Translations under genes and position numbers: made by a program
From: Gammaproteobacteria bacterium
GTDB taxonomy: Bacteria > Pseudomonadota > Gammaproteobacteria > Steroidobacterales > GCA-2729495
DNA length: 64,000 bases
Assembly (NCBI GenBank): GCA_014337915.1
Contig: QUBU01000005.1
Coordinates: forward strand, 80,566-144,565
Reading direction: 5' to 3'
In this document: piece after piece, positions 15,556-22,979 of the stretch
Numbering within the stretch: position 1 is the first letter of the stretch
Layout of the letters: the number at the start of each line of letters is the position of its first letter
Notes under the pieces: generated by a model
Databases searched by the model: none
What the model saw: the letters and a program-made list of their open reading frames with translations, nothing else
Told to the model about the DNA's origin: nothing

Positions 15556-16653
15556 ATGGATCGCAGCATCCTCCTCAATCCGGGCCCGGTGACCCTGACG
15601 CAACGCGTGCGCGCCGCGCTGGGCCGCGGCGACTGGTGCCACCGCGAGCCGGAATTCGCCGCGCTGGTCCAGGGTATCAACCGGCGATTGGCCGGGGTGT
15701 ACGCGGAGCTGGCGGCCGACTTCGACGCCGTGCTGCTCAGCGGTTCAGGCACCGCGGCGGTGGAGGGCATGCTGCGTGCCTTCGCACCGCGCGACCGGAC
15801 CACGCTGGTGCTCGCCAACGGCGTGTACGGCGAGCGCATGTCCCGCATGCTCAGGGCGCTGGGACGGCCGCAGCAGCTGCTGGCGCAGGACTGGTTGGCA
15901 GGGCCCGGCATCCCGCAGCTGGAGGCCGCGCTGGCGCGCGATCCGTCCATCAGTCACGTGGCCGTGGTGCACCATGAAACCACGACCGGCCGGCTCAATG
16001 ACCTGGAGATGATCGGCCGTGCCTGCCGCGCCTGGGGCGTGCAGCTGCTGCTCGACGGGGTCAGCAGCTTCGGTGCCGAGTACATCGCCGGGCGCGACTG
16101 GAACCTGGCAGCGGTCGCCGCCACCGCCAACAAGTGCCTGCATGGGGCGCCGGGCCTGTCCTTCGTGCTGGCACGGCGCGACCTGTGGCGGCGCCCGGCA
16201 GCGGACGCCGGCAGCGTGTACCTCGATCTCCACGCCTGCCACGCGGCCCAGCATGCCGATGGCTACTCGCCGTTCACCCAGGCCGTGCAGGTCGCCTTCG
16301 CGCTGGATGCGGCACTGGACGAGCATGCGGAGCAGGGCGGCTGGACCGCGCGCCGCGCCTGCTACCGCGAGCGTGCCGCGCGCATCGCCGCGACGCTGGA
16401 AGCCCGCGGCGTGCGCCCGCTGCTGCCGGCCAGCGCGTTCGGCAGCGTGCTCTGGTCCTATCGCCTGCCGGGCGGGCAGGACTACGCGGGCCTGCACGAT
16501 GCGCTGAAGCGCCGTGGCTTCATCATCTACGCGGGGCAGGGGCGGCTCGCGCCGGGCATCTTCCGCATCGCCCACATGGGCGACATCAGGGAGGACGACC
16601 TGCAGCGCCTCTGCGGCGCGCTGCGCGCCGCCATACCCGGGCGGCGCCGGTGA
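15556..16653 (+). CDS. phnW: 2-Aminoethylphosphonate transaminase (PhnW-like, biosynthetic)
   Basis: A class V PLP aminotransferase of 365 residues. It opens with ILLNPGPVTLTQRVRAAL, the PhnW signature, has LLSGSGTAAVEGMLRAF for cofactor phosphate binding, and the Schiff-base Lys in ATANKCLHGAPGLSF (near residue 192). Run in the forward sense here, it would aminate phosphonoacetaldehyde to 2-aminoethylphosphonate. Degradative PhnW normally sits with phosphonatase (phnX); none is in this window, and the upstream mutase and decarboxylase settle the direction. Starts 18 bases after the decarboxylase; its stop overlaps the following GTG. Confidence 0.92.
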   Translation: MDRSILLNPGPVTLTQRVRAALGRGDWCHREPEFAALVQGINRRLAGVYAELAADFDAVLLSGSGTAAVEGMLRAFAPRDRTTLVLANGVYGERMSRMLRALGRPQQLLAQDWLAGPGIPQLEAALARDPSISHVAVVHHETTTGRLNDLEMIGRACRAWGVQLLLDGVSSFGAEYIAGRDWNLAAVAATANKCLHGAPGLSFVLARRDLWRRPAADAGSVYLDLHACHAAQHADGYSPFTQAVQVAFALDAALDEHAEQGGWTARRACYRERAARIAATLEARGVRPLLPASAFGSVLWSYRLPGGQDYAGLHDALKRRGFIIYAGQGRLAPGIFRIAHMGDIREDDLQRLCGALRAAIPGRRR

Positions 16654-17429
16654 CGGCTGCAGTGCGTTCGGCGGTCATCCTGGCGGCTGGCCAGGGAAAG
16701 CGGCTGCGCGCCGAGGTCAGCGGCTACCCGAAGGGCTTCCTGCGCCTCGGCGACCGGCCGATCGTCGAGGAATCGGTGCTGCGGCTGCTGACGGTGGGCA
16801 TCGCCGAGGTGGTCATCGTCACCGGCTACAGCGCCGGGCATTACGAGGCGCTGGCGAAGGCCTACCCCGGCTGGATACGCACCGTCCACAACGCCGAGTT
16901 CGCCCATTCCGGCAGCATGTACTCGCTGTACTGCGCGCGGGATGCGCTGCGCGGCCCGTTCCTGCTGCTGGAATCCGACCTGATCTACGAGCCCCGCGCG
17001 CTGGAGGTCCTGCTGGCGCAGGAAGCGGCCGACGCCGTGCTGCTCTCCGGCCCGACCGGGGCGGGTGACGAGGTCCATGTGGAGGCCCCGGGCGGCCTGC
17101 TGCGCGCCATGTCCAAGGACCGTGCGCAGCTGGGCCCCGAGGTGGCCGGCGAGCTGGTGGGCATCTCGCTGATTTCGGCGCCGCTCTTCGCGCTGATGCA
17201 GCGCATCGCAGCCCGGGCGTTCCGCAAGTCGCTGGCCTTCGACTACGAGACCGACTGCCTGGTGGCGGCCGGCCGTGAGCGCCCCATCGCCTGCCCGCTG
17301 GTGCCGGACCTGCTCTGGGGCGAGATCGACGACCCAGCGCAGCTGCGGCGTGCCCGCAGCGGCCTGTATCGGCAGATCACGGCCCTGGATGCCGCGGCCC
17401 GCAACGGCATTGCACCGCGCGGTCATTGA
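16650..17429 (+). CDS. Nucleotidyltransferase, PntC/LicC-like
   Basis: A 259-residue standalone nucleotidyltransferase with an intact nucleotide-binding start (VILAAGQGKRL then YPKGFLRLGDRPIVE). Downstream come AEFAHSGSMYSLYCARDAL and LLLESDLIYEP, resembling LicC (CTP:phosphocholine) and PntC (CTP:2-aminoethylphosphonate) enzymes. A late EIDDPAQL block likely binds the second metal. The expected reaction is CTP plus 2-aminoethylphosphonate giving CMP-aminoethylphosphonate and pyrophosphate. Because the mutase also carries such a domain, the operon has two. One could act on the hydroxylated product or on another alcohol phosphate; sequence alone does not decide. GTG start in a GTGA overlap. 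Confidence 0.85.
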   Translation: MTAAVRSAVILAAGQGKRLRAEVSGYPKGFLRLGDRPIVEESVLRLLTVGIAEVVIVTGYSAGHYEALAKAYPGWIRTVHNAEFAHSGSMYSLYCARDALRGPFLLLESDLIYEPRALEVLLAQEAADAVLLSGPTGAGDEVHVEAPGGLLRAMSKDRAQLGPEVAGELVGISLISAPLFALMQRIAARAFRKSLAFDYETDCLVAAGRERPIACPLVPDLLWGEIDDPAQLRRARSGLYRQITALDAAARNGIAPRGH

Positions 17430-17481
17430 TGCTAAACAGCGGCCGGGCACGCAGTGGCCGGCAAGGCCCGGGAGATTGGCG

Positions 17482-17766
17482 ATGAACAAGACAAACGCGC
17501 GGAGCCTCGCTCCCATCCTGCTGGTTTCGCTGGCCATGGTGGCGCCCGAGGCCTGGGCCTATCTCGACCCCAGCACCGGCAGCATGATCCTGTCGGCCAT
17601 CGTCGGCGTGTTCGCCACGGCGGCGCTGGCGATCAAGACGTTCTGGTACAAGCTCAAGGGTCTGTTCCGTCGTGATGCAGGCAACCCGGTGCAGCCTCCC
17701 GGGCCGCCTCCCGCGCAGCCCGCCAGGGCAGCGGAGGCCGGGGAGCCGCCTGCGTCCCGGGACTGA
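17482..17766 (+). CDS. Small membrane protein with YLDPSTGS motif
   Basis: 94 residues. A signal-peptide-like first helix (LAPILLVSLAMVAPEAWA) is followed by AYLDPSTGSMILSAIVGVFA and a second helix, then a basic patch (KTFWYKLKGLFRRD) and a Pro/Ala tail in the cytoplasm. Similar short proteins with the YLDPGTGS motif occur beside surface-polysaccharide and alkaline-phosphatase-fold genes, but none has a known function to my knowledge. The gene sits in a 52-base gap after the nucleotidyltransferase and joins the next gene through TGATG. A role in holding or guiding the polymer-modifying enzymes at the membrane is a guess. Confidence 0.75.
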   Translation: MNKTNARSLAPILLVSLAMVAPEAWAYLDPSTGSMILSAIVGVFATAALAIKTFWYKLKGLFRRDAGNPVQPPGPPPAQPARAAEAGEPPASRD

Positions 17767-18938
17767 TGCGAGGCTTCCTCGGCGAGTGGTGCGAGTACCG
17801 GCGCTTCAACCGCCTACCGCGGTCGGCGCGGCACATCGTGCTGTACTCGGAGAGCGGCCAGGACTGGCACCATTTCCAGCCGATCGTCGCCCACCTGACC
17901 GGCGTGCTGGGCGAGCGCATCTGCTACGTCAGCTCCGACCCCGCCGATCCCGGCCTGCACCAGGCTGACGCGCGCATCGGCGGCTTCTGCATCGGCAAGG
18001 GGCTGGTGCGCATCTGGTTCTTCCAGTTCCTGCAGGCCGACCTGCTGCTCACCCAGCTGCTGGACCTCGGCAATTTCGACCTCAAGCGCTCCATCCACCC
18101 GGTCCACTACGTCTACATGTTCCACTCGCTGATCAGCACCCACATGGCCGATCACGCGGATTCTTTCGACCACTACGACACCATCCTCTACGCCGGGCCG
18201 CACCAGGCGCGGGAGATCCGCCGGCGTGAGGAACTCAAGGGCCTGTCGCCCAAGCGCCTGGTGGCCCATGGCTACCACCGCATCGAGCAGCTGCTGGCGG
18301 AGCGGCGCGAGCCGCCGCCGGTCGCCAGCGACGCCGACATCCATGTACTGCTCGCGCCTTCCTGGGGCGAGCAGACCATCCTCAATACCTGTGGGCTGGA
18401 GCTGGCCGGCATCCTGCTCGATGCCGGCTTCCGGCTGACGCTGCGCCCGCATTTCCAGACGCGCTGGCAGACCCCGGAAGTCATCGACCGCATCACCGCG
18501 CGCCATGGCAGCAACCCGCGCTTTCGCCTGGTCGAGCAGATGGGGGAGAGCGACTCGCTGTTCGACTCGCATGTGATGATCACCGACTGGTCGGGTGCCG
18601 GCCAGGACTACGGCATGGGCCTGGAGAAGCCGGTGCTCTACATCGACCTGCCGCCCAAGAGCCGCAACGACAGCTGGCAGGAGCTGGGCATGGAGCCCTT
18701 CGAGTCCTGGGTGCGCGCCAGGCTGGGCGCGCTGCTGGCACCGGACCGGCTGGCCGATGCGCCGCGCCTGGTCCGCGAGCTGGTGCTTGATCCGGCCCGC
18801 GCCCGCGAGAACGCTGCCGCCCTGCGCCGCGATTACATCTGCAACGTCGGCAGCAGCGGCCGCGCCGCGGCCGAGGCCGTGGCGGCCATTGCCGCCGAGG
18901 TCGCCGCGGGCGCCGCCAGCTCTGTGGAGCAGCGCTGA
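17766..18938 (+). CDS. CDP-glycerol:glycerophosphotransferase-like (TagB/TagF-type) transferase
   Basis: A 390-residue GT-B-like protein similar to the transferases that move phospho-alcohol units from CDP donors to teichoic acids. Characteristic pieces are YVYMFHSLISTHMADHADSF in the middle, VLLAPSWGEQTIL, the His-containing FRLTLRPHFQTRW and SHVMITDWSGAGQDYGMGLE, which corresponds to the ITDYSS block of TagF. Gram-negative chromosomes do not make wall teichoic acid, so the likely donor here is the CMP-phosphonate made by the preceding genes. The acceptor, a lipid or glycan, is unknown. No membrane helix; peripheral at the inner face is likely. Confidence 0.78.
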   Translation: MRGFLGEWCEYRRFNRLPRSARHIVLYSESGQDWHHFQPIVAHLTGVLGERICYVSSDPADPGLHQADARIGGFCIGKGLVRIWFFQFLQADLLLTQLLDLGNFDLKRSIHPVHYVYMFHSLISTHMADHADSFDHYDTILYAGPHQAREIRRREELKGLSPKRLVAHGYHRIEQLLAERREPPPVASDADIHVLLAPSWGEQTILNTCGLELAGILLDAGFRLTLRPHFQTRWQTPEVIDRITARHGSNPRFRLVEQMGESDSLFDSHVMITDWSGAGQDYGMGLEKPVLYIDLPPKSRNDSWQELGMEPFESWVRARLGALLAPDRLADAPRLVRELVLDPARARENAAALRRDYICNVGSSGRAAAEAVAAIAAEVAAGAASSVEQR

Positions 18939-18939
18939 T

Positions 18940-20733
18940 ATGACCACCCGTCGCCAGCTGCTGCGCTGGACCGGCTGGTTCGTCGCCGCCAATGCGGCGC
19001 TGTTCGCCCTGCTCGGCCTGCGCTTCATCTGGCTGGTGCCCTGGCAGAGCGATGCCCTCGGCCTGGTCTACGCACTGCTGGCCTACGTTGGCCACTTTTC
19101 GCTGCTGGCAGCGTTGCCGGCGCTGCTGGTCGTGATTCCGCTGTGCCTGCTGCTGCCCTCGCGCCTGCTGGTCATGGCGGTCGCCGTGCTGCTGGCCGCG
19201 GCGACGGCCACGCTGCTGGTGGTCGATGGCAATGTCTTCGCCAGCCAGCGCTACCATCTGACCTGGCTGACGGCGATGCTGTTCGAGCGTTCTACCTGGC
19301 TGCTGGTCGGGCTCATCGGCCTGCTGGCTCTGGTGTTCGAGACGCTGCTCGCTGGCAGTGTCCGTGGCTGGCTCGAGGGCCGGCCTTCCCGCGGTGGGCG
19401 CTGGGTGGCGCTGGTGCTGGTCGTCGCCTGGCTCGGCAGCCAGGCGATCCACATCTGGGCGGATGCGCTCGGTTACCTGCCGGTCACGCAGCTGACGCGC
19501 TACCTGCCCGCGTATTTCCCCATCCATGCGAAGCGCCGGATGGTGCGCCTGGGACTGGTCAGCCAGGCGCAGGTGGACCGGCAGCTGCAGTTGCAGCGGG
19601 TCGGCGCGGATGGTGGCGGGCAGCTGCAGTATCCGCTGCAGCCCATGCAGTGCACCGCGCCGGCGCCGACGCCGAATATCGTCTGGGTGATCGTCGATGC
19701 GCTGCGCCCCGATGTCATCGATCCGGCGCTGATGCCGGAGCTGGACCGCGTGCGCCGAACCGGCCAGGAGTTCGCCAACCACTGGAGCGGGGGCAACTCC
19801 TCGCGCGCTGGTATCTTCTCCATGTTCTACGGCCTGCCGAGCACCTACCTCGACACTTTTTATGGCGTGCAGCAGCCGCCGGTGCTGATGTCCGAGCTGC
19901 GCCGGCGCGGCTACCAGCTCGGCCTGTTCGCGGCGCCCGGCTTCGGCACGCCGACCGATATCGGCCGCACCGTATTCGCCGGAGTGCCGGGCCTGGGCGG
20001 CGAAACACCGGGCATTTCCGCCGTGCAGCGCAACCGCGCGGTCACCGATGGCTGGCTGGCCTGGCTCGGCAAGCGTGACCACTCACAACCCTTCTTCGGG
20101 TTCCTTTACTACGACCCGCCGATGGGGGAGATGTCGGCCGATCCCGGGCCGCTGCCGATGGACGGCCGCTTCGGCAGCAAGCCGGAGGTGCAGGCCGCCT
20201 GGCGGCAGTACCGGCGCTCGGCACAGATGGTCGATGGCGAGATCGGCCGCGTCATGGCGACACTGCAGGCCGAGGGGCTGCTGGAACAGACGCTGGTGAT
20301 CATCCTCAGCGACCACGGCTACGAGTTCGACGACAACGGCCTCGGCTACCTCGGCCATGCCAGCGACTACAGTGCCGCCCAGCTGCGCGCCACGCTGGTC
20401 ATGCACTGGCCCGGGCGCGCCCCGGCCGTGTACCGGCATCGCAGCTCGCATTACGACCTGCCGGTGACGCTGCTGCAGGACCTGTTCGGTTGCCGCAACG
20501 ATCCGGCCGATTATGCGGTCGGCCACGAGCTGTTCGCCGCCAGGGACTGGCCCTGGATCATCGCCGGCAGCTACAACTCCCACGCCATCGTCGAGCCGGG
20601 CCGGGCCATCGTCACTCACCCCGGCGGCTTCGTCGAGGTGCTCGGCCCTGACTACCGGCCGATCCCCGGAGCGAGGTTTGATCCCGTGGTAGTGGCCGAC
20701 GCGCTGCGCGACATGCGGCGGTTCTACCGTTGA
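18940..20733 (+). CDS. YejM/PbgA-like inner-membrane protein with intact alkaline-phosphatase-fold domain
   Basis: 597 residues: an N-terminal block of about five membrane helices (residues 10-165) followed by a periplasmic sulfatase-type domain. The match to E. coli YejM runs along the whole length, including ADALGYLPVTQLTRYLP, PNIVWVIVDALRPD, SGGNSSRAGIFSMFYG and RGYQLGLFAAPGF. E. coli YejM has lost metal ligands and acts as a regulator of LPS synthesis. Here the active-site Ser region (near 280) and LSDHGYEFDDNG (near 458) with a later GHAS keep the Asp and His expected of a metal enzyme. It could move phosphonate head groups in the periplasm. It couples to the next gene by TGATG. Confidence 0.83.
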   Translation: MTTRRQLLRWTGWFVAANAALFALLGLRFIWLVPWQSDALGLVYALLAYVGHFSLLAALPALLVVIPLCLLLPSRLLVMAVAVLLAAATATLLVVDGNVFASQRYHLTWLTAMLFERSTWLLVGLIGLLALVFETLLAGSVRGWLEGRPSRGGRWVALVLVVAWLGSQAIHIWADALGYLPVTQLTRYLPAYFPIHAKRRMVRLGLVSQAQVDRQLQLQRVGADGGGQLQYPLQPMQCTAPAPTPNIVWVIVDALRPDVIDPALMPELDRVRRTGQEFANHWSGGNSSRAGIFSMFYGLPSTYLDTFYGVQQPPVLMSELRRRGYQLGLFAAPGFGTPTDIGRTVFAGVPGLGGETPGISAVQRNRAVTDGWLAWLGKRDHSQPFFGFLYYDPPMGEMSADPGPLPMDGRFGSKPEVQAAWRQYRRSAQMVDGEIGRVMATLQAEGLLEQTLVIILSDHGYEFDDNGLGYLGHASDYSAAQLRATLVMHWPGRAPAVYRHRSSHYDLPVTLLQDLFGCRNDPADYAVGHELFAARDWPWIIAGSYNSHAIVEPGRAIVTHPGGFVEVLGPDYRPIPGARFDPVVVADALRDMRRFYR

Positions 20734-22232
20734 TGGCACCGCGTCGACCCGGTGGCAGCCGGCTGGAGCGGCTCGCCTGGCTGGCCTGCGTGCTGGCTGG
20801 TGCCGGCGGGGCGACGGCCGCGGTGGCCGGCGATATCGAGCTGCACTCGCGCTCGGTGGAAATGACGATCAGCGGCCAGGGTGGCCTGCCACTGCGCTGG
20901 CTGGCCTGCGCCGGCTCCTGTGCCGACCCCGGCAGCCGGCGTCAGGATCTGGTCACCCCGGGCGATGGGGCGCTGCGCTGGGCGGCCGACGATCCCGCGC
21001 AGGCGGCGGCCATGGCGGCCCGCCAGTACGAGGCCAGGCTGCGCGAAACCGCCGATGCGATCATCGTCGAGCTGGTGTCGGCGGCCGCTGCCGGCCAGCC
21101 GCGGCTGGTGCAGCGCTACGAGCTGTCGCGCACCACGCACCTTCTGCGCCTGAGCCTGTCAGCGCTTCCGGGCGTGCGCCTGGAGATGTCGAGTGGCGCG
21201 GCGCTCGTCCCGCCACGGATGCCGGGATTTGGCGCGGCGTTCTCGGATGTCGAAGCCGTGCGGGTCAGCGTCGCCGGGCAGGAGAACCTCGGGCCGGCGG
21301 CAGGCGCGGCCACCACGACCGGGGCGGGCCGCGAGGTCTGGACCGGGGTGCGCTCGCGCTTCTGGGCCTGGCTGCTGCAACCGACGGTTGACAGCGCGCT
21401 GACCGTGCAGACGCCGTCAGACAACCGGCACCTGCTCGCCTGGGAACTGCCGGCGGGACAGCTGGAGCTGGCGGTCTATGGCGGGCCGGTGGAATGGAAG
21501 TCGCTGCGCGTGGTATCCGCGGACCTCACGGAGCTGCTGTTCGCCGCCCTCTGGGAGCCGCTGCGCTGGCTCTGCCTGGCGCTGCTGTTCCTGCTCGGGT
21601 TCATCAACAGCTGGGTGGGCAGCGCCGGAGTGGCCATCGTGCTGCTGTCGCTGGCGGTGAAGTTCATCCTCTATCCGGCGACGCATGTCGCCGACCGCTG
21701 GCAGGCGGAGGTCAACCGCGCGCAGAGCCGGCTGCAGCCCCGGCTGGCTGAGATCCGCCGCCAGTACCGCGGCGAAGAGGCGCACCGGCTGACGCTGCAG
21801 GCCTACCGCGAGGAGGGCGTGCATCCGCTCTACACCTTCAAGAGCCTGGCGGGATTCGCGATCCAGGTGCCTATGTTCATCGCCGCCTTCGACATGCTGG
21901 CGGGCAACTTCGCGCTCGACGGGGTGGGCTTCCTGTGGATCGCCGACCTCGCGGCGCCCGACCGCCTCGCGCAGCTGCCGTTCACGCTGCCGTTCTTCGG
22001 TGCCCACCTGAACCTGCTGCCGTTCCTGATGACCGCGGTGAGCATCCTTTCCGCCGTCGTCCAGCAGGAAGCCTCGCTGAACGCCACGTTGCAGGCCCGC
22101 CAGCGGCGCAACCTGTACCTGATGGCGCTGGCCTTCTTCCTGCTGTTCTACACCTTCCCCGCCGGCATGGTCCTCTACTGGACCGCCAACAACGTCTGGC
22201 ACCTGGTCAAGGTACTGCTACTGCGCCGTTGA
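20733..22232 (+). CDS. Divergent YidC/Oxa1-type membrane insertase paralogue
   Basis: 499 residues with the YidC plan: an N-terminal hydrophobic anchor, a periplasmic domain (about 30-265) and a C-terminal insertase core with five predicted helices. In the core, GSAGVAIVLLSLAVKFILYP matches the YidC helix that carries the groove Arg; here it is Lys. EEGVHPLYTFKSLAGFAIQV and FYTFPAGMVLYWTANNVWH match the later helices. It is not next to rpmH, rnpA or mnmE as the housekeeping yidC is, and it closes the phosphonate operon, so it is an accessory copy. It may insert the small membrane protein or the YejM-like enzyme, or act on a lipid; no precedent known to me. Confidence 0.85.
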   Translation: MAPRRPGGSRLERLAWLACVLAGAGGATAAVAGDIELHSRSVEMTISGQGGLPLRWLACAGSCADPGSRRQDLVTPGDGALRWAADDPAQAAAMAARQYEARLRETADAIIVELVSAAAAGQPRLVQRYELSRTTHLLRLSLSALPGVRLEMSSGAALVPPRMPGFGAAFSDVEAVRVSVAGQENLGPAAGAATTTGAGREVWTGVRSRFWAWLLQPTVDSALTVQTPSDNRHLLAWELPAGQLELAVYGGPVEWKSLRVVSADLTELLFAALWEPLRWLCLALLFLLGFINSWVGSAGVAIVLLSLAVKFILYPATHVADRWQAEVNRAQSRLQPRLAEIRRQYRGEEAHRLTLQAYREEGVHPLYTFKSLAGFAIQVPMFIAAFDMLAGNFALDGVGFLWIADLAAPDRLAQLPFTLPFFGAHLNLLPFLMTAVSILSAVVQQEASLNATLQARQRRNLYLMALAFFLLFYTFPAGMVLYWTANNVWHLVKVLLLRR

Positions 22233-22264
22233 TCGGTGGCGGATTGATACCCTGATCCGGCGCT

Positions 22265-22918
22265 TTACGGCGCACGCGCCAGCGCCGCGTCGCCGACGAA
22301 GGGATTGCTGCGCCGTTCCTCGCCGAAGGTCGAGGTCGGGCCGTGGCCTGGCACGAAGCTGACGTCGTCGCCCAGCGGCCAGAGCCGCCCGGTGATGGAG
22401 GCGACGAGGGTCGGGAAGTCCCCCCGCGGGAAGTCGGTGCGGCCGATAGATCCGGCAAATAGCACGTCGCCGACGAAGGCAATGAGGTCGCGGCGGTGGA
22501 AATACACGACATGGCCGGGCGTATGCCCCGGCGTGTGCAGGACTTCCAGTTCCTCGTTGCCCACCGTGACCCGGTCCCCCTGTTCCAGCCAGCGCGTGGG
22601 CGTAAAGGCCGCCGCCGGCGGGAAGCCGAACATGCGGGCCTGGTCGGGCAGCTTGTCGATCCAGTACTGGTCCTCGCGCTGCGGTCCCTCGATGGGGATG
22701 CCGAGCCGCTCCGCGAGCTCGGCCGTGGCCCCGGCATGGTCGATGTGCGCATGGGTCAGCAGGATCTTGCCGATGTCGATGCCCTCGGCAGCTGCCGTGG
22801 CCAGGATCTGGTCGATGTCGCCGCCGGGATCGACCACGGCCCCCGCCGCGCTGGAGTCACAACGCAGCAGCGAGCAGTTCTGCTGGAAAGGGGTGACGGG
22901 GACGACGACGACCTGCAT
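22265..22918 (-). CDS. MBL-fold hydrolase, glyoxalase II-like (YcbL type)
   Basis: A 217-residue metallo-beta-lactamase-fold hydrolase. Zinc ligands appear in LLTHAHIDHAGATAEL, HTPGHTPGHVVYF, FVGDVLFAGSIGRTD and the final His of VPGHGP. The N terminus VVPVTPFQQNCSLLR is typical of YcbL-like type II glyoxalases, which lack the long C-terminal helical domain of classical GloB. Likely substrate is S-lactoylglutathione or a related thioester. Convergent with the YidC paralogue (33-base gap) and divergent from the NERD-helicase gene. Confidence 0.87.
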   Translation of the reverse strand: MQVVVVPVTPFQQNCSLLRCDSSAAGAVVDPGGDIDQILATAAAEGIDIGKILLTHAHIDHAGATAELAERLGIPIEGPQREDQYWIDKLPDQARMFGFPPAAAFTPTRWLEQGDRVTVGNEELEVLHTPGHTPGHVVYFHRRDLIAFVGDVLFAGSIGRTDFPRGDFPTLVASITGRLWPLGDDVSFVPGHGPTSTFGEERRSNPFVGDAALARAP

Positions 22919-22979
22919 GGGCGCTATTGTGGACTATCGGTGCTGCCGTGAGGGCCTGGCCGCTCGATCATTGGCCATA

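Noticed and set aside
15556..16653. Reading the PhnW-like gene as part of phosphonate degradation
   Set aside because: No phosphonatase (phnX) or phn transporter is nearby, and the gene is coupled to PEP mutase and phosphonopyruvate decarboxylase.
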